Of a stretch of DNA of 64,000 nt, positions 16,688 to 26,331 are shown one piece after another. Both the position numbers and the translations under genes were made by a program. How positions within the stretch are numbered: position 1 is the stretch's first letter; each line of letters begins with the position of its first letter. Origin of the DNA: an uncultured Lachnobacterium sp. (GTDB lineage: Bacteria > Bacillota > Clostridia > Lachnospirales > Lachnospiraceae); NCBI GenBank assembly GCA_900550545.1, contig URSS01000006.1:1-64000 (forward strand), given 5' to 3'. Under the pieces are notes generated by a model. That model saw nothing but the letters and a program-made list of their open reading frames with translations, did not search any database and had not been told where the DNA came from.

Positions 16688-17707
16688 ATGAAAGAAAAAT
16701 TGCAGAAAATCAGAGAACATGCAATGGCTGAAATCGAAAATTCCGATAGTCTTGCAAAACTCAATGATGTCAGAGTTTCTGTCCTTGGTAAAAAGGGTGA
16801 ACTGACTGCGGTATTAAAAGGAATGAAGGATGTTGCTCCGGAGGATCGTCCGAAAGTCGGACAGTGGGTAAACGAAACACGTGAAGCCATTGAAGCAAAA
16901 CTTGAAGAGACAAAGAAAAAACTTGAGGCAGCTGAACTTGAGCATCGCCTGGAACATGAAGTGATTGATGTAACACTTCCTGCAAAGAAGAATCGTGTTG
17001 GTCATACACACCCGAATACGATGGTATTAGAGGAAGTTGAGCGTATCTTTACAGGTATGGGATACGAAGTCGTAGAAGGACCGGAAGTAGAGTACGATTA
17101 TTACAATTTTGAGGCATTGAATATTCCGGCAAATCATCCGGCAAAAGATGAGCAGGATACTTTCTATATCACGGATAAAATTCTTCTTCGTACACAGACA
17201 TCTCCGGTACAGGTTCGTGTGATGGAAAACAAGAAGCCACCAATCCGTATGATTGCACCGGGACGTGTATTCCGTGCGGATGAAGTGGATGCAACACATT
17301 CCCCATCATTCCATCAGATTGAGGGAATGGTTATTGACAAAGGTATTACATTTTCTGACTTAAAGGGAACATTAACCCAGTTCGTACAGCAGCTTTTTGG
17401 AAAAGAAACAAAAGTAAAATTCCGTCCTCATCATTTTCCGTTTACGGAGCCATCTGCTGAGATGGATGTTTCCTGCTTTAAATGCGGAGGAAAAGGTTGC
17501 CGTTTCTGTAAGGGAGAAGGCTGGATTGAAATTCTTGGATGTGGTATGGTGCATCCACGTGTGCTTCGTATGAGCGGTATTGATCCGGAAGAATATTCCG
17601 GCTTTGCTTTCGGTATCGGACAGGAGCGTATCACACTTCTGAAATATGAAATTGATGACATGCGTCTTCTTTATGAAAACGATGATCGTTTCTTAAAACA
17701 GTTCTAG
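16688..17707 (+). CDS. pheS: Phenylalanyl-tRNA synthetase alpha subunit
   Basis: The 339-residue catalytic subunit has an N-terminal coiled coil and the class II motifs: HPNTMVLEEVERIFTGMGY, GRVFRADEVDATHSPSFHQ (motif 2) and GFAFGIGQERI (motif 3). A four-cysteine cluster, CxxCxxxxCxxC, lies near residues 260-270, as in many Firmicutes PheS proteins. ATG 16688 is chosen for the AAAAAGGAG site; an ATG ten codons upstream has none. PheT starts 14 bp downstream. Expression depends on the T-box. Confidence 0.97.
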   Translation: MKEKLQKIREHAMAEIENSDSLAKLNDVRVSVLGKKGELTAVLKGMKDVAPEDRPKVGQWVNETREAIEAKLEETKKKLEAAELEHRLEHEVIDVTLPAKKNRVGHTHPNTMVLEEVERIFTGMGYEVVEGPEVEYDYYNFEALNIPANHPAKDEQDTFYITDKILLRTQTSPVQVRVMENKKPPIRMIAPGRVFRADEVDATHSPSFHQIEGMVIDKGITFSDLKGTLTQFVQQLFGKETKVKFRPHHFPFTEPSAEMDVSCFKCGGKGCRFCKGEGWIEILGCGMVHPRVLRMSGIDPEEYSGFAFGIGQERITLLKYEIDDMRLLYENDDRFLKQF

Positions 17708-17720
17708 GAGGTTAGATTAG

Positions 17721-20141
17721 ATGAATACATCATTAAAATGGATAAAAGCATTAGTTCCTGGGCTTGACTGTACTGCACAGGAATATACAGATGCAATGAC
17801 ACTGTCTGGATCAAAAGTAGAAAGCTACGAGCAGCTGGATGCAGATCTGGACAAAATCGTAATTGGACAGGTAAAGAAAATCGAGCGTCATCCGGATGCG
17901 GACAAGCTTGTGATCTGTCAGGTAGATATCGGTGAGCCGGAACTGACACAGATTGTTACAGGTGCAGCAAACGTATTCGAAGGTGCAAAAGTTCCTGTTG
18001 TATTGGACGGTGGACGTGTTGCTGGCGGACATGATGGCACAAAGACACCTGGCGGTATCAAAATCAAAAAAGGCAAACTTCGTGGCATTGAGTCAAATGG
18101 TATGATGTGCTCCATCGAGGAGCTTGGTTCTTCAAGAGAAATGTTCCCGGATGCACCAGTGAATGGTCTTTATATTTTTGACGAAGACGCACCGGTTGGA
18201 GAGAATGCAGTATCTTATCTCGGATTGGATGACAGTGTGATTGAATATGAAATCACTTCCAATCGTGTAGACTGCTTTTCTGTTCTTGGAATTGCCAGAG
18301 AGGCTGCAGCAACATTTGATAAGAAGTTTGTCCCTCCGGTTGTTACAGAAACCGGAAATGATGAAAATGTTAATGACATTGTAAAGGTAACCGTAAAGGA
18401 TGCGGACCTCTGCAGTCGTTATACAGCACGAGTTGTTAAGAACGTGAAATTCGCACCATCACCAAAGTGGATGCAGGAACGTCTTCGTTCCCATGGCATT
18501 CGCCCAATCAACAATCTGGTTGATATTACAAACTATGTAATGGAAGAGTATGGCCAGCCGATGCATGCCTATGATCTAGATACCATTGCAGGAAATGAAA
18601 TTGTTGTAAGACGTGCAGCAAAAGATGAAAAGTTTGTTACACTGGATGGTCAGGAGCGTCAGATGGATGACAGCGTACTGATGATCTGTGATGCAGAAAA
18701 AGCAATCGGTATTGCCGGAATCATGGGTGGTGAAAATTCCATGATTACAGAGAATGTACACACAATGCTTTTTGAGGCAGCATGTTTTGATGGAACAAAT
18801 ATCCGTAAATCTTCCAAGAAGATTGGTCTCCGTACTGATGCTTCTGCTAAGTTTGAAAAAGGATTGGATCCAAACCTTGCCATGGAAGCGATGAACCGTG
18901 CATGTCAGCTTGTAGAAGAACTTGGCGCAGGTGAGGTTGTTGGTGGAGCCGTAGATATTTATCCGGTGAAACGTGAAGGTATCCGTATTCCATTTGAGCC
19001 AGACAAATACAACAAACTTCTCGGCACTGATATTGACAAAGAGACCATGATTGGGTATTTCAAGAAGATTGATCTTGGGTATGATGAAGCTACAAATGAA
19101 ATTCTTGTTCCTTCCTGGAGACAGGATCTGCTTTGCGATGCAGATATGGCGGAAGAAGTTGCAAGATTCTATGGATATGACAATATCGGAGTAACACTTC
19201 CGAGTGGAGAGTCCACTGCCGGCGGTAAGAGCTTTAAGCTTCGCATGGAGGAAAAAGCCCGTGAAGTTGCAGAATTCTGCGGATTTTCACAGGCTATGAC
19301 CTATTCGTTCGAAAGCCCGAAGGTATTTGACAAGTTATTGATTCCGGCAGATTCTGATTTGCGCAAAACAGTTGTTATATCCAATCCATTAGGAGAAGAT
19401 TATTCTATTATGCGCACATTGCCGTTGAACGGAATGCTGGCTTCTCTGTCAACGAACTTTGGCAGAAGAAACAAAGATGTACGTCTGTATGAGATGGGTA
19501 ATATTTATCTTCCAAAACAGGTACCGCTTACAGAACTTCCGGAAGAACGTATGCAGCTTACTTTTGGTATGTATGGAGATGGAGATTTCTTCACAATGAA
19601 GGGCGTTGTTGAAGAACTTCTTTCCCAACTTGGATTAAGAAACAAAGCAGAGTATGATCCGACAGCAGATCTTCCATTCCTTCATCCGGGACGCAAAGCA
19701 AGTGTTGTTTATGATGGTACGGTTATCGGATATCTTGGTGAAGTTCACCCGACAGTTGCAGCAAACTATGCAATGAAAGAGCGTGTTTACATTGCAGTGG
19801 TTGATATGCCGGAAATAGTTTCCCGTGCATCATTTGATTACAAATATGAAGGAATTACAAACTTCCCGGTTTCTTCAAGAGATTTATCTATGGTTGTTCC
19901 AAAGAATATTCTTGTTGGAGATATTGAGAAAGTCTTCGATGAAAAAGGCGGCGCATACTTAGAGAGCTATGAGCTTTTCGATGTATACGAAGGTGAGCAG
20001 ATTGAAAAAGGATTCAAGTCTGTTGCATATTCTTTGAAGTTCCGTGGAAAAGACAAGAACTTAGAGGAAAATGATATTACCAGTGCTATGAACAAAATCT
20101 TAAAAGGATTAGAAAAGATGGGAATCCAGTTGAGAGGCTAA
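17721..20141 (+). CDS. pheT: Phenylalanyl-tRNA synthetase beta subunit
   Basis: The 806-residue subunit shows the family order: an N-terminal tRNA-binding OB fold (ERHPDADKLVICQVDIG), the B3/B4 editing module, B5 domain, the core with IMRTLPLNGMLASLSTNFGRR, and a C-terminal ferredoxin-fold anticodon domain (FPVSSRDLSMVVP through KSVAYSLKFRGKDKNLEENDI). The length is normal. AGGAGG lies before ATG 17721. It assembles with PheS as an alpha2-beta2 enzyme. Confidence 0.97.
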   Translation: MNTSLKWIKALVPGLDCTAQEYTDAMTLSGSKVESYEQLDADLDKIVIGQVKKIERHPDADKLVICQVDIGEPELTQIVTGAANVFEGAKVPVVLDGGRVAGGHDGTKTPGGIKIKKGKLRGIESNGMMCSIEELGSSREMFPDAPVNGLYIFDEDAPVGENAVSYLGLDDSVIEYEITSNRVDCFSVLGIAREAAATFDKKFVPPVVTETGNDENVNDIVKVTVKDADLCSRYTARVVKNVKFAPSPKWMQERLRSHGIRPINNLVDITNYVMEEYGQPMHAYDLDTIAGNEIVVRRAAKDEKFVTLDGQERQMDDSVLMICDAEKAIGIAGIMGGENSMITENVHTMLFEAACFDGTNIRKSSKKIGLRTDASAKFEKGLDPNLAMEAMNRACQLVEELGAGEVVGGAVDIYPVKREGIRIPFEPDKYNKLLGTDIDKETMIGYFKKIDLGYDEATNEILVPSWRQDLLCDADMAEEVARFYGYDNIGVTLPSGESTAGGKSFKLRMEEKAREVAEFCGFSQAMTYSFESPKVFDKLLIPADSDLRKTVVISNPLGEDYSIMRTLPLNGMLASLSTNFGRRNKDVRLYEMGNIYLPKQVPLTELPEERMQLTFGMYGDGDFFTMKGVVEELLSQLGLRNKAEYDPTADLPFLHPGRKASVVYDGTVIGYLGEVHPTVAANYAMKERVYIAVVDMPEIVSRASFDYKYEGITNFPVSSRDLSMVVPKNILVGDIEKVFDEKGGAYLESYELFDVYEGEQIEKGFKSVAYSLKFRGKDKNLEENDITSAMNKILKGLEKMGIQLRG

Positions 20142-20145
20142 TACA

Positions 20146-21180
20146 ATGGATGGAATGAATGTAAAAGATTATGACTACGATCTCCCAGAGGAACTGATTG
20201 CACAGGATCCTCTTGAAGACCGTTCCAGTTCCCGTCTGATGGTACTTGACCGTCAGACGGGGGAGGTGGAACACAAGCATTTTACGGATATTCTGGAATA
20301 TCTGCATCCGGGAGATTGCTTGGTAATTAATAATACCAAGGTAATTCCGGCGCGACTGTTTGGTGTAAAAGAAGATACGCAGGCTAAGATTGAAGTGCTT
20401 TTGCTCAAGAGAAAAGAAAATGATATCTGGGAGACTTTGGTAAAGCCTGGTAAAAAGGCAAAGCCAGGCACAAAGATTATTTTTGGAGAAGGACTTCTTA
20501 CCGGTGAAGTTGTCGATGTGGTCGAGGAAGGAAACCGTCTGATCCAGTTCCATTATGAAGGAATTTTTGAAGAAATTTTGGATCAGCTTGGCCAGATGCC
20601 ACTTCCGCCATACATCACACATCAGTTGAAGGACAAGAACCGTTACCAGACCGTTTATGCGAAATACGATGGTTCTGCAGCAGCACCGACGGCAGGACTT
20701 CACTTTACCAAGGAACTTCTTGAAAAAGTAAAAGAGATGGGCGTGGATATTGCAGAAGTAACCTTGCATGTAGGACTTGGCACATTCCGCCCGGTCAAGG
20801 TGGACAATGTACTTGATCATCATATGCATTCGGAATTTTATATGGTGTCAGCCGAAGCTGCTGAGAAAATCAATCGTACAAAAGCAAATGGAGGTCGCGT
20901 GATTTCGGTCGGCACTACAAGTACAAGAACTTTGGAGTCAGCCGCCGATGAGAATGGAATACTTCATGAGACAAGCGGTTGGACGGAAATCTTCATTTAT
21001 CCGGGATATAAGTTTAAGGTGATCGATGGATTGATTACAAACTTTCATCTGCCACAATCTACACTTGTCATGCTTGTATCTGCTTTGGCAGGCAGAGAAC
21101 ATGTTCTTCATGCATATGAGATCGCTGTAAAAGAAAAATACCGGTTTTTCTCGTTTGGAGATGCCATGCTGATTCAATAA
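20146..21180 (+). CDS. queA: S-adenosylmethionine:tRNA ribosyltransferase-isomerase
   Basis: QueA transfers the ribosyl part of SAM to preQ1 in tRNA to make epoxyqueuosine. The 344-residue protein has the YDLPEELIAQ start, the YAKYDGSAAAPTAGLHFT motif and the C-terminal FHLPQSTLVMLVSALAG and YRFFSFGDAMLI segments. It follows pheT after four bases and is probably cotranscribed. The start may be ATG 20146 or the ATG three codons later; GAGAGG lies upstream of both. No other queuosine gene is in the window. Confidence 0.97.
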   Translation: MDGMNVKDYDYDLPEELIAQDPLEDRSSSRLMVLDRQTGEVEHKHFTDILEYLHPGDCLVINNTKVIPARLFGVKEDTQAKIEVLLLKRKENDIWETLVKPGKKAKPGTKIIFGEGLLTGEVVDVVEEGNRLIQFHYEGIFEEILDQLGQMPLPPYITHQLKDKNRYQTVYAKYDGSAAAPTAGLHFTKELLEKVKEMGVDIAEVTLHVGLGTFRPVKVDNVLDHHMHSEFYMVSAEAAEKINRTKANGGRVISVGTTSTRTLESAADENGILHETSGWTEIFIYPGYKFKVIDGLITNFHLPQSTLVMLVSALAGREHVLHAYEIAVKEKYRFFSFGDAMLIQ

Positions 21181-21206
21181 ATTGGTAAAATATGTGTGAA
21201 TTAGCC

Positions 21207-21235
21207 TTGTCAAACGGGAAAATATGTACTAATAT
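21207..21235 (+). promoter_or_regulatory. Promoter candidate for the PilZ gene
   Basis: TTGTCA at 21207-21212 and TAATAT at 21230-21235 are 17 bp apart, about 50 bp before the start codon. Confidence 0.6.
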
Positions 21236-21284
21236 AAATATGTATTTTTAGCTATGAGAACATGTAGATAGGGAGCAGATTTTT

Positions 21285-21623
21285 ATGGAAGAGAAAAGAA
21301 AGCATAAAAGATTAGATTTGGATGTTGAGATTCAGCTTGAAAGACTGGACGAAGAAGGTGTTACCACTCTTAAGTATGTGCATGTAGATATAACTGATAT
21401 TTCCAGAAGCGGTATTGGTTTTACTTGCAAGAAGGAACTTGAGACCGGCACTTATTATGACACAAAGATCCAGATCTGGACAAAGGAAATTGTAGATGCG
21501 GTGATTGAAATCGTTCGCCGTGAGGATGGACCGAATGGATATCATTATGGTGCAATCTTTATTGGTATGACAGATACCGATGCATTAAAGATTGACATCT
21601 ATCAGATTTTCAACGATTTATAA
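21285..21623 (+). CDS. PilZ-domain protein
   Basis: The 112-residue protein is one PilZ domain. It has the basic KRKHKRLDLDV stretch near the N terminus (RxxxR-like) and DISRSGIGF near residues 37-45, matching the D/NxSxxG motif. Such domains bind c-di-GMP and act on a partner. It has its own promoter and terminator. No pilus, cellulose or flagellar genes are nearby, but the MshEN protein at 12.3-13.2 kb could be another c-di-GMP reader. Confidence 0.85.
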   Translation: MEEKRKHKRLDLDVEIQLERLDEEGVTTLKYVHVDITDISRSGIGFTCKKELETGTYYDTKIQIWTKEIVDAVIEIVRREDGPNGYHYGAIFIGMTDTDALKIDIYQIFNDL

Positions 21624-21630
21624 GAAAAAG

Positions 21631-21659
21631 AAAAGAGGTTGCTTGCAACCTCTTTTTTT
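21631..21659 (+). terminator. Rho-independent terminator after the PilZ gene
   Basis: AAGAGGTTGC and GCAACCTCTT form a hairpin with a TT loop, followed by T residues. Confidence 0.92.
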
Positions 21660-21709
21660 ACGATTACAACAATCAGCAAAATTTTATTTTGCAGAAGGAG
21701 TAATAACAG

Positions 21710-23002
21710 ATGAATATGCAGGACCGATATGAAGTAAAGAAAGCTTCCGGCAAACCTATTAAGGTGTCTGTTCCTGGATCGAAAAGTATCACAAACCGTG
21801 CGCTTTTAATTGCGGCTTTGTCGCAAGGGAAAAGTGTATTGCGTGGAGTGCTTTTTTCGGATGACAGCAGACATTTTTTGCAGTCACTTGTCTCTTTGGG
21901 ATTTCCGGTAGAGGTGGATGAGGACAATGCAGTCGTAACAATTACAGGATTTGGTGGAAAGATTCCAAAAACAGAGGCTGAGATTGACGTGGGGAGTGCA
22001 GGAACTGCTGCCCGTTTTTTGACAGCGTATCTTGGCTTGTCTAAAGGAAATTACCATATACTGTCTTCGGAACAGATGAAAAAGAGACCGATGCAGGAAC
22101 TTCTTACGGCATTAGAAGAATTAGGGGCAGAAATTGCCTATGATGAAGAATGTTATCATTTCCCATTTACGATTGGAAATGATGGTGTCACGAGACATGA
22201 AGTAACAATTGACGTAGACAAAAGCAGCCAGTTTTTAAGTGCTTTATTGATTTCTGCAGTGTTATTCAAAGAGGATTTCCATATTCATGTCAAAGGAACT
22301 CATGGCATGGCTTATGTGCAGATGACAATCGCCATGATGCGGCAGTTTGGCGTGACAGTTTTAGAGGAATCTCCGCGTGATTTCTGTATACCCAAAGAAG
22401 CAGCTTATGAAGCACAAGAATATCAGATTGAACCGGATGTTTCCGCAGCATCTTATTTTTACGCCATGTGTCCGGTTTTGCATGTGCCGGCAAAAGTATT
22501 GCATGTGCATTGGGACAGTTTGCAGGGGGATACACAGTTTTTACATGTTTTAGAAAAAATGGGGTGTAAGAGTAAAGAAGAGAGCGATGGAATTCTTCTG
22601 CTTCCACCGGAAGAAAAAATGCAGGGAGGAACATTTGATTTATCTGCTTTTTCCGATCAGGCACTGACATTGGCGGCAATTGCCTGCTTCGCAGAAACAC
22701 CGGTAACGATTACGGGAATTGGACATATTCGTTATCAGGAATGTGACCGCTTGCATGCAATCACAGAAAATCTCACGAAAATGAAGATTGTATGCAAAGA
22801 AGCCGGAGATGACTGCATCTGCATTGAACCGGGTACGCCACAGGCTTGCGAAGTTTCAACCTATGACGATCATCGTGTTGCAATGTCATTTGCAATACCG
22901 GGACTTGTGCAGCCAGGAATCATTATATTGGATCCGGGCTGTTGCAGAAAGACATTTGAAAATTATTTTGAAGTACTTGAAGATGCTGTTTGCAAGGCAT
23001 AA
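21710..23002 (+). CDS. aroA: 3-phosphoshikimate 1-carboxyvinyltransferase (EPSP synthase)
   Basis: AroA joins phosphoenolpyruvate and shikimate-3-phosphate in the chorismate pathway. The 430-residue protein has SVPGSKSITNRALLIAAL near the N terminus, DVGSAGTAARFLTAYL near residue 88, and the C-terminal YDDHRVAMSFAI segment. AAGGAG lies before ATG 21710. It is convergent with tyrA, another aromatic pathway gene, and they share one terminator. Confidence 0.97.
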   Translation: MNMQDRYEVKKASGKPIKVSVPGSKSITNRALLIAALSQGKSVLRGVLFSDDSRHFLQSLVSLGFPVEVDEDNAVVTITGFGGKIPKTEAEIDVGSAGTAARFLTAYLGLSKGNYHILSSEQMKKRPMQELLTALEELGAEIAYDEECYHFPFTIGNDGVTRHEVTIDVDKSSQFLSALLISAVLFKEDFHIHVKGTHGMAYVQMTIAMMRQFGVTVLEESPRDFCIPKEAAYEAQEYQIEPDVSAASYFYAMCPVLHVPAKVLHVHWDSLQGDTQFLHVLEKMGCKSKEESDGILLLPPEEKMQGGTFDLSAFSDQALTLAAIACFAETPVTITGIGHIRYQECDRLHAITENLTKMKIVCKEAGDDCICIEPGTPQACEVSTYDDHRVAMSFAIPGLVQPGIIILDPGCCRKTFENYFEVLEDAVCKA

Positions 23003-23013
23003 AAGGATATGGA

Positions 23014-23037
23014 AAAAGGGAGCGCAGGCTCCCTTTT
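23014..23037. terminator. Bidirectional terminator between aroA and tyrA
   Basis: AAAAGGGAGC at 23014-23023 and GCTCCCTTTT at 23028-23037 form a ten-bp stem with a GCAG loop, with T or A runs on the two sides. The tyrA stop codon overlaps the end of the stem. Confidence 0.85.
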
Positions 23038-24133
23038 AGCGTTTATGAATCACATAGGAATGTTTTTGCAGAACTTTTTCGGCGGAAATCAGGCTTTCTT
23101 CATCTTTTAATACGATATGAAGGACACCTTCTTCAAATTCTCGGTTGTTAATGATTCCAATATTTTTGATGCTGATTTCATGATCCGCAAGAATGCGGGC
23201 AATTGTTGCGATTCCACCTGTTTCATCCAGCAGATCAACGAAGAGTTCATAGCAGTCGGTCGGAGATTTGATTTTTGGCAATGCAAAGGAATCACGGTAA
23301 TCTTTTGCATGTTGAAAGAAATTAAGAAGTCCCTGTTCATCTTCCTGTTCGATCAAATGCCGTAACTGTCCGAGCAGATCCGTATACTTGTCCATCAGAC
23401 AGAGAATCTGCGTACGATTCGATGCGCAGATATTCTGCCACATCACTGGAGATGAGGAAGCGATTCTTGTAATGTCTTTGAAGCCTCCGGCAGCAATCCG
23501 TTTCATGGTGCCGTTTTCATCATCGTTCTGTTGCACAAGATTTACCAGTGTGTAAGCAATCATGTGTGGCAGATGACTGATAGCGGCCGTAGAATAATCG
23601 TGCGTTTTATAATCGAGAATCAACGGTAGTGAGCCAAGTGATACAACAAAATCCCGGAAGTCCATAACATCTTGTTGCGGAGTTACTGCAGTCGGGGTAA
23701 TGATGTAGTATGCATTTTCCAGTAAGGCAGCGTTTGCAGCTGATATACCGGTCTTTTCGGAGCCGGTCATCGGATGGCCTCCGATAAAGTTGGCTTCCAT
23801 GTCAAGACGGATGACCTCTTCGTGAATTTCTGTTTTGGTGCTGCCGACATCTGTTATGTAACAATCCTTTTTTATGATATCTTTTAACTGTGCCAGATAA
23901 TCAAGATTCCGTTGTACCGGCGCACATAAAAAGATGCAGTCGCATTCAGAAAAATCTGACATGGAAAGCAGATTGCTGTTTTCAATGATTCCTTCTTTAT
24001 AGGCTTCCTGAATCGTTTCAATATGATGCGCTGTCGCATAAATTTGTGTTTCGGGACAGTTTGCTTTTATTTTTTTGGCAATGGAACCACCAATGAGGCC
24101 GAGTCCGATAAAGCCGATCTTTTGAAAATTCAT
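23036..24133 (-). CDS. tyrA: Prephenate dehydrogenase with ACT domain
   Basis: TyrA oxidises prephenate to hydroxyphenylpyruvate for tyrosine synthesis. The 365-residue protein has the NAD-binding GFIGLGLIGGSIAKKI start, the active-site region FIGGHPMTGSEKTG near residue 118, and a C-terminal ACT domain from about residue 293, which usually binds tyrosine for feedback control. GAAGGGA lies before the ATG. The gene is monocistronic and convergent with aroA. Confidence 0.95.
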   Translation of the reverse strand: MNFQKIGFIGLGLIGGSIAKKIKANCPETQIYATAHHIETIQEAYKEGIIENSNLLSMSDFSECDCIFLCAPVQRNLDYLAQLKDIIKKDCYITDVGSTKTEIHEEVIRLDMEANFIGGHPMTGSEKTGISAANAALLENAYYIITPTAVTPQQDVMDFRDFVVSLGSLPLILDYKTHDYSTAAISHLPHMIAYTLVNLVQQNDDENGTMKRIAAGGFKDITRIASSSPVMWQNICASNRTQILCLMDKYTDLLGQLRHLIEQEDEQGLLNFFQHAKDYRDSFALPKIKSPTDCYELFVDLLDETGGIATIARILADHEISIKNIGIINNREFEEGVLHIVLKDEESLISAEKVLQKHSYVIHKR

Positions 24134-24165
24134 GGTTATTTCCCTTCTTTTACAATGTACTATCT

Positions 24166-24193
24166 ATTTTACTATAATATTTTGTTTCGTCAA
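24166..24193 (-). promoter_or_regulatory. Promoter candidate for tyrA
   Basis: On the minus strand TTGACG (24193-24188) and TAAAAT (24171-24166) are 16 bp apart, about 35 bp before the tyrA start. Confidence 0.6.
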
Positions 24194-24239
24194 CACTTTT
24201 AAGCGTTAAAGTATTAAAGAAATAAAAAAACAATATTAT

Positions 24240-24268
24240 TTGAATGTATTTTAAAAATATATTATGAT
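24240..24268 (+). promoter_or_regulatory. Promoter for the ABC-F gene
   Basis: TTGAAT at 24240-24245 and TATGAT at 24263-24268 are 17 bp apart, about 33 bp before the start codon. It is divergent from the tyrA promoter. Confidence 0.7.
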
Positions 24269-24301
24269 GTTACGAGAACAAACAAAGAAAAGAGGTTTCG
24301 T

Positions 24302-26173
24302 ATGAATTTACTTACGGTTGACAATATAAGCAAAACATTTACTCATCGCAAATTATTTGATGATACATCCTTTTATTTGCAGGAAGGGGAAAAAGTCGGA
24401 ATCATTGGCATTAACGGAACCGGAAAATCCACACTGCTAAAAATTATTGCAGGGCTGGAGGAGCCGGATGCAGGTGAGGTAATCCGAGCCAACAATCTTG
24501 TGATTCGTTACCTTCCACAAATGCCGGAGTTTCGTGCTGAGGATACGGTTTTAGAAAGTGTTCTTTCCTATGCAAAGACCGGAAGCACACATAAAGCGGA
24601 AGTGCTGGAAGAACATGAGCGCTGGAATCTGGAAAGTACAGCAAAGAATATGATGACCCGTCTTGGAATATATGATTTTGAGGAAAAGACCGGACATTTA
24701 TCTGGAGGCCAGAGAAAACGACTGGCGCTGGTAGCGGTGCTTTTGACACCATGTGATGTTCTGCTTTTGGATGAGCCAACGAACCATTTGGATGCGGAGA
24801 TGGCGGAATGGCTGGAAAATTATCTGAAGAATTACCGGGGAACGATGGTTATGGTTACCCATGACCGCTATTTCCTCGATAGCGTCTGCAATCGAATTGT
24901 AGAAGTGGACAAGGGAAAAATATTCAGTTATGACACCAACTATTCCGGTTTTCTGGCAGCAAAACAGGAACGGGAAGATATCGCATGGGCCGGGGAACGG
25001 AAGAGAAAGTCGATTCTTCGAAAAGAAATCGAATGGATGCAGCGCGGGGCACGGGCGCGTTCGACCAAACAGAAAGCGCACATTCAGCGATATGAAGAAT
25101 TAAGAGATCAGAAAGCACCCGAGATCGACCGTAAGGTAGAAATGAGTTCTATTACCTCACGTATGGGACGTACAACGGTGGAACTTAAGAATATTCATAA
25201 AGCATATGAGGATAAAATACTGATCGATGATTTTTCCTATATCTTTTTAAAAAATGATCGTGTGGGATTCGTTGGAAGCAATGGCTGTGGAAAAACAACG
25301 TTAATGAAGATTATTGATGGCCGTATAGCGCCGGATTCCGGTTCTGTTACGATCGGACAGACAATAAAGATTGGGTATTATACCCAGGAAATCGAGCAGG
25401 ATGCATCTGCAGGCATTGCCTATATGGACCCGAAACTGCGTGTCATCGATTATATCAAGAATACGGCGGAATATGTCCGCACCAGGGATGGACTGGTGTC
25501 TGCATCAGCGATGCTGGACAAATTTCTGTTCCCACCGGAGGAACAGTACGGTCTGATTGAAAAACTGTCCGGTGGAGAAAAGCGCAGATTAAACCTTTTA
25601 CGTGTCCTGATGGAAGCTCCGAATGTTCTGATTTTAGATGAGCCGACAAACGATCTGGATATTACGACACTTACGATTTTGGAAGATTATCTGGATAATT
25701 ATGAGGGTATTGTAATTACCGTATCTCATGACCGGTATTTTCTGGATCGCATTGTAAGCCGCATTTTTGCTTTTGAAGAAGGCGGAGTTCTCTGCCAGTA
25801 TGAGGGCGGATACAGTGATTACCATAACCGGGCAATGGAAGAAGGAAAACTGAATTCCCGTGCATCTTTTGAACCATCCGGGAATAAAGTAAAAGAAGAG
25901 AATACAACAGACTCGAAAGAGACATGGACACATGCAAAAAAACTCAAATTTACCTACAAAGAACAAAAAGAATATGAGACCATCGAAGATGATATTTCTG
26001 CCATGGAAGAGCGCATGGATGCGATTGACGAGGAAATGGGAAAATGCGCACGGGATTTTGTAAAGTTAAATGAACTGACAAAAGAAAAGACAGATCTTGA
26101 GACTGCCATTGAGGAAAAGATGGAACGATGGGCATATCTGGAGGAACTTGCTGCTAAAATTGCGGAACAATAA
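24302..26173 (+). CDS. ABC-F family ATPase, Uup-like
   Basis: The 623-residue protein has two ABC ATPase domains and no membrane segments. Walker A motifs are GINGTGKST (near residue 37) and GSNGCGKTT; signatures are LSGGQRKR and LSGGEKRR; both Walker B motifs read LLLDEPTNHLD or LILDEPTNDLD. The PtIM linker between the domains is rich in charged residues (MQRGARARSTKQKAH). A C-terminal coiled coil of about 80 residues, as in Uup, follows the second domain. ABC-F proteins act on the ribosome E site. An antibiotic-resistance role cannot be read from sequence, and Uup-type housekeeping is more likely. Confidence 0.93.
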   Translation: MNLLTVDNISKTFTHRKLFDDTSFYLQEGEKVGIIGINGTGKSTLLKIIAGLEEPDAGEVIRANNLVIRYLPQMPEFRAEDTVLESVLSYAKTGSTHKAEVLEEHERWNLESTAKNMMTRLGIYDFEEKTGHLSGGQRKRLALVAVLLTPCDVLLLDEPTNHLDAEMAEWLENYLKNYRGTMVMVTHDRYFLDSVCNRIVEVDKGKIFSYDTNYSGFLAAKQEREDIAWAGERKRKSILRKEIEWMQRGARARSTKQKAHIQRYEELRDQKAPEIDRKVEMSSITSRMGRTTVELKNIHKAYEDKILIDDFSYIFLKNDRVGFVGSNGCGKTTLMKIIDGRIAPDSGSVTIGQTIKIGYYTQEIEQDASAGIAYMDPKLRVIDYIKNTAEYVRTRDGLVSASAMLDKFLFPPEEQYGLIEKLSGGEKRRLNLLRVLMEAPNVLILDEPTNDLDITTLTILEDYLDNYEGIVITVSHDRYFLDRIVSRIFAFEEGGVLCQYEGGYSDYHNRAMEEGKLNSRASFEPSGNKVKEENTTDSKETWTHAKKLKFTYKEQKEYETIEDDISAMEERMDAIDEEMGKCARDFVKLNELTKEKTDLETAIEEKMERWAYLEELAAKIAEQ

Positions 26174-26202
26174 AGTATAATATAACAAATTGCATAAAAG
26201 TA

Positions 26203-26231
26203 TTGTAAAAGTATAGAAAAATTAGTACAAT
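26203..26231 (+). promoter_or_regulatory. Promoter for the EF-G-like gene
   Basis: TTGTAA at 26203-26208 and TACAAT at 26226-26231 are 17 bp apart. The predicted leader to the start codon is about 155 nt and contains two hairpins. Confidence 0.65.
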
Positions 26232-26295
26232 ATATCCATATAGTGATGGGGTATCAGAATATAAAAGTTCTGAACGGCAAATGTATTTTAAATAG

Positions 26296-26322
26296 TGTCA
26301 AGTTTTCTATGAAAACTTGACA
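26296..26322. repeat. Perfect 12-bp inverted repeat in the EF-G-like gene leader
   Basis: TGTCAAGTTTTC (26296-26307) and GAAAACTTGACA (26311-26322) are exact complements across a TAT loop. No T run follows, so it is not an intrinsic terminator. It could be an RNA hairpin or an operator. Confidence 0.8.
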
Positions 26323-26331
26323 TGTAGCATC

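Noticed and set aside
24302..26173. ABC-F gene as an antibiotic-resistance determinant
   Set aside because: The Uup-type C-terminal coiled coil and core-genome context favour housekeeping; nothing in the sequence shows resistance.
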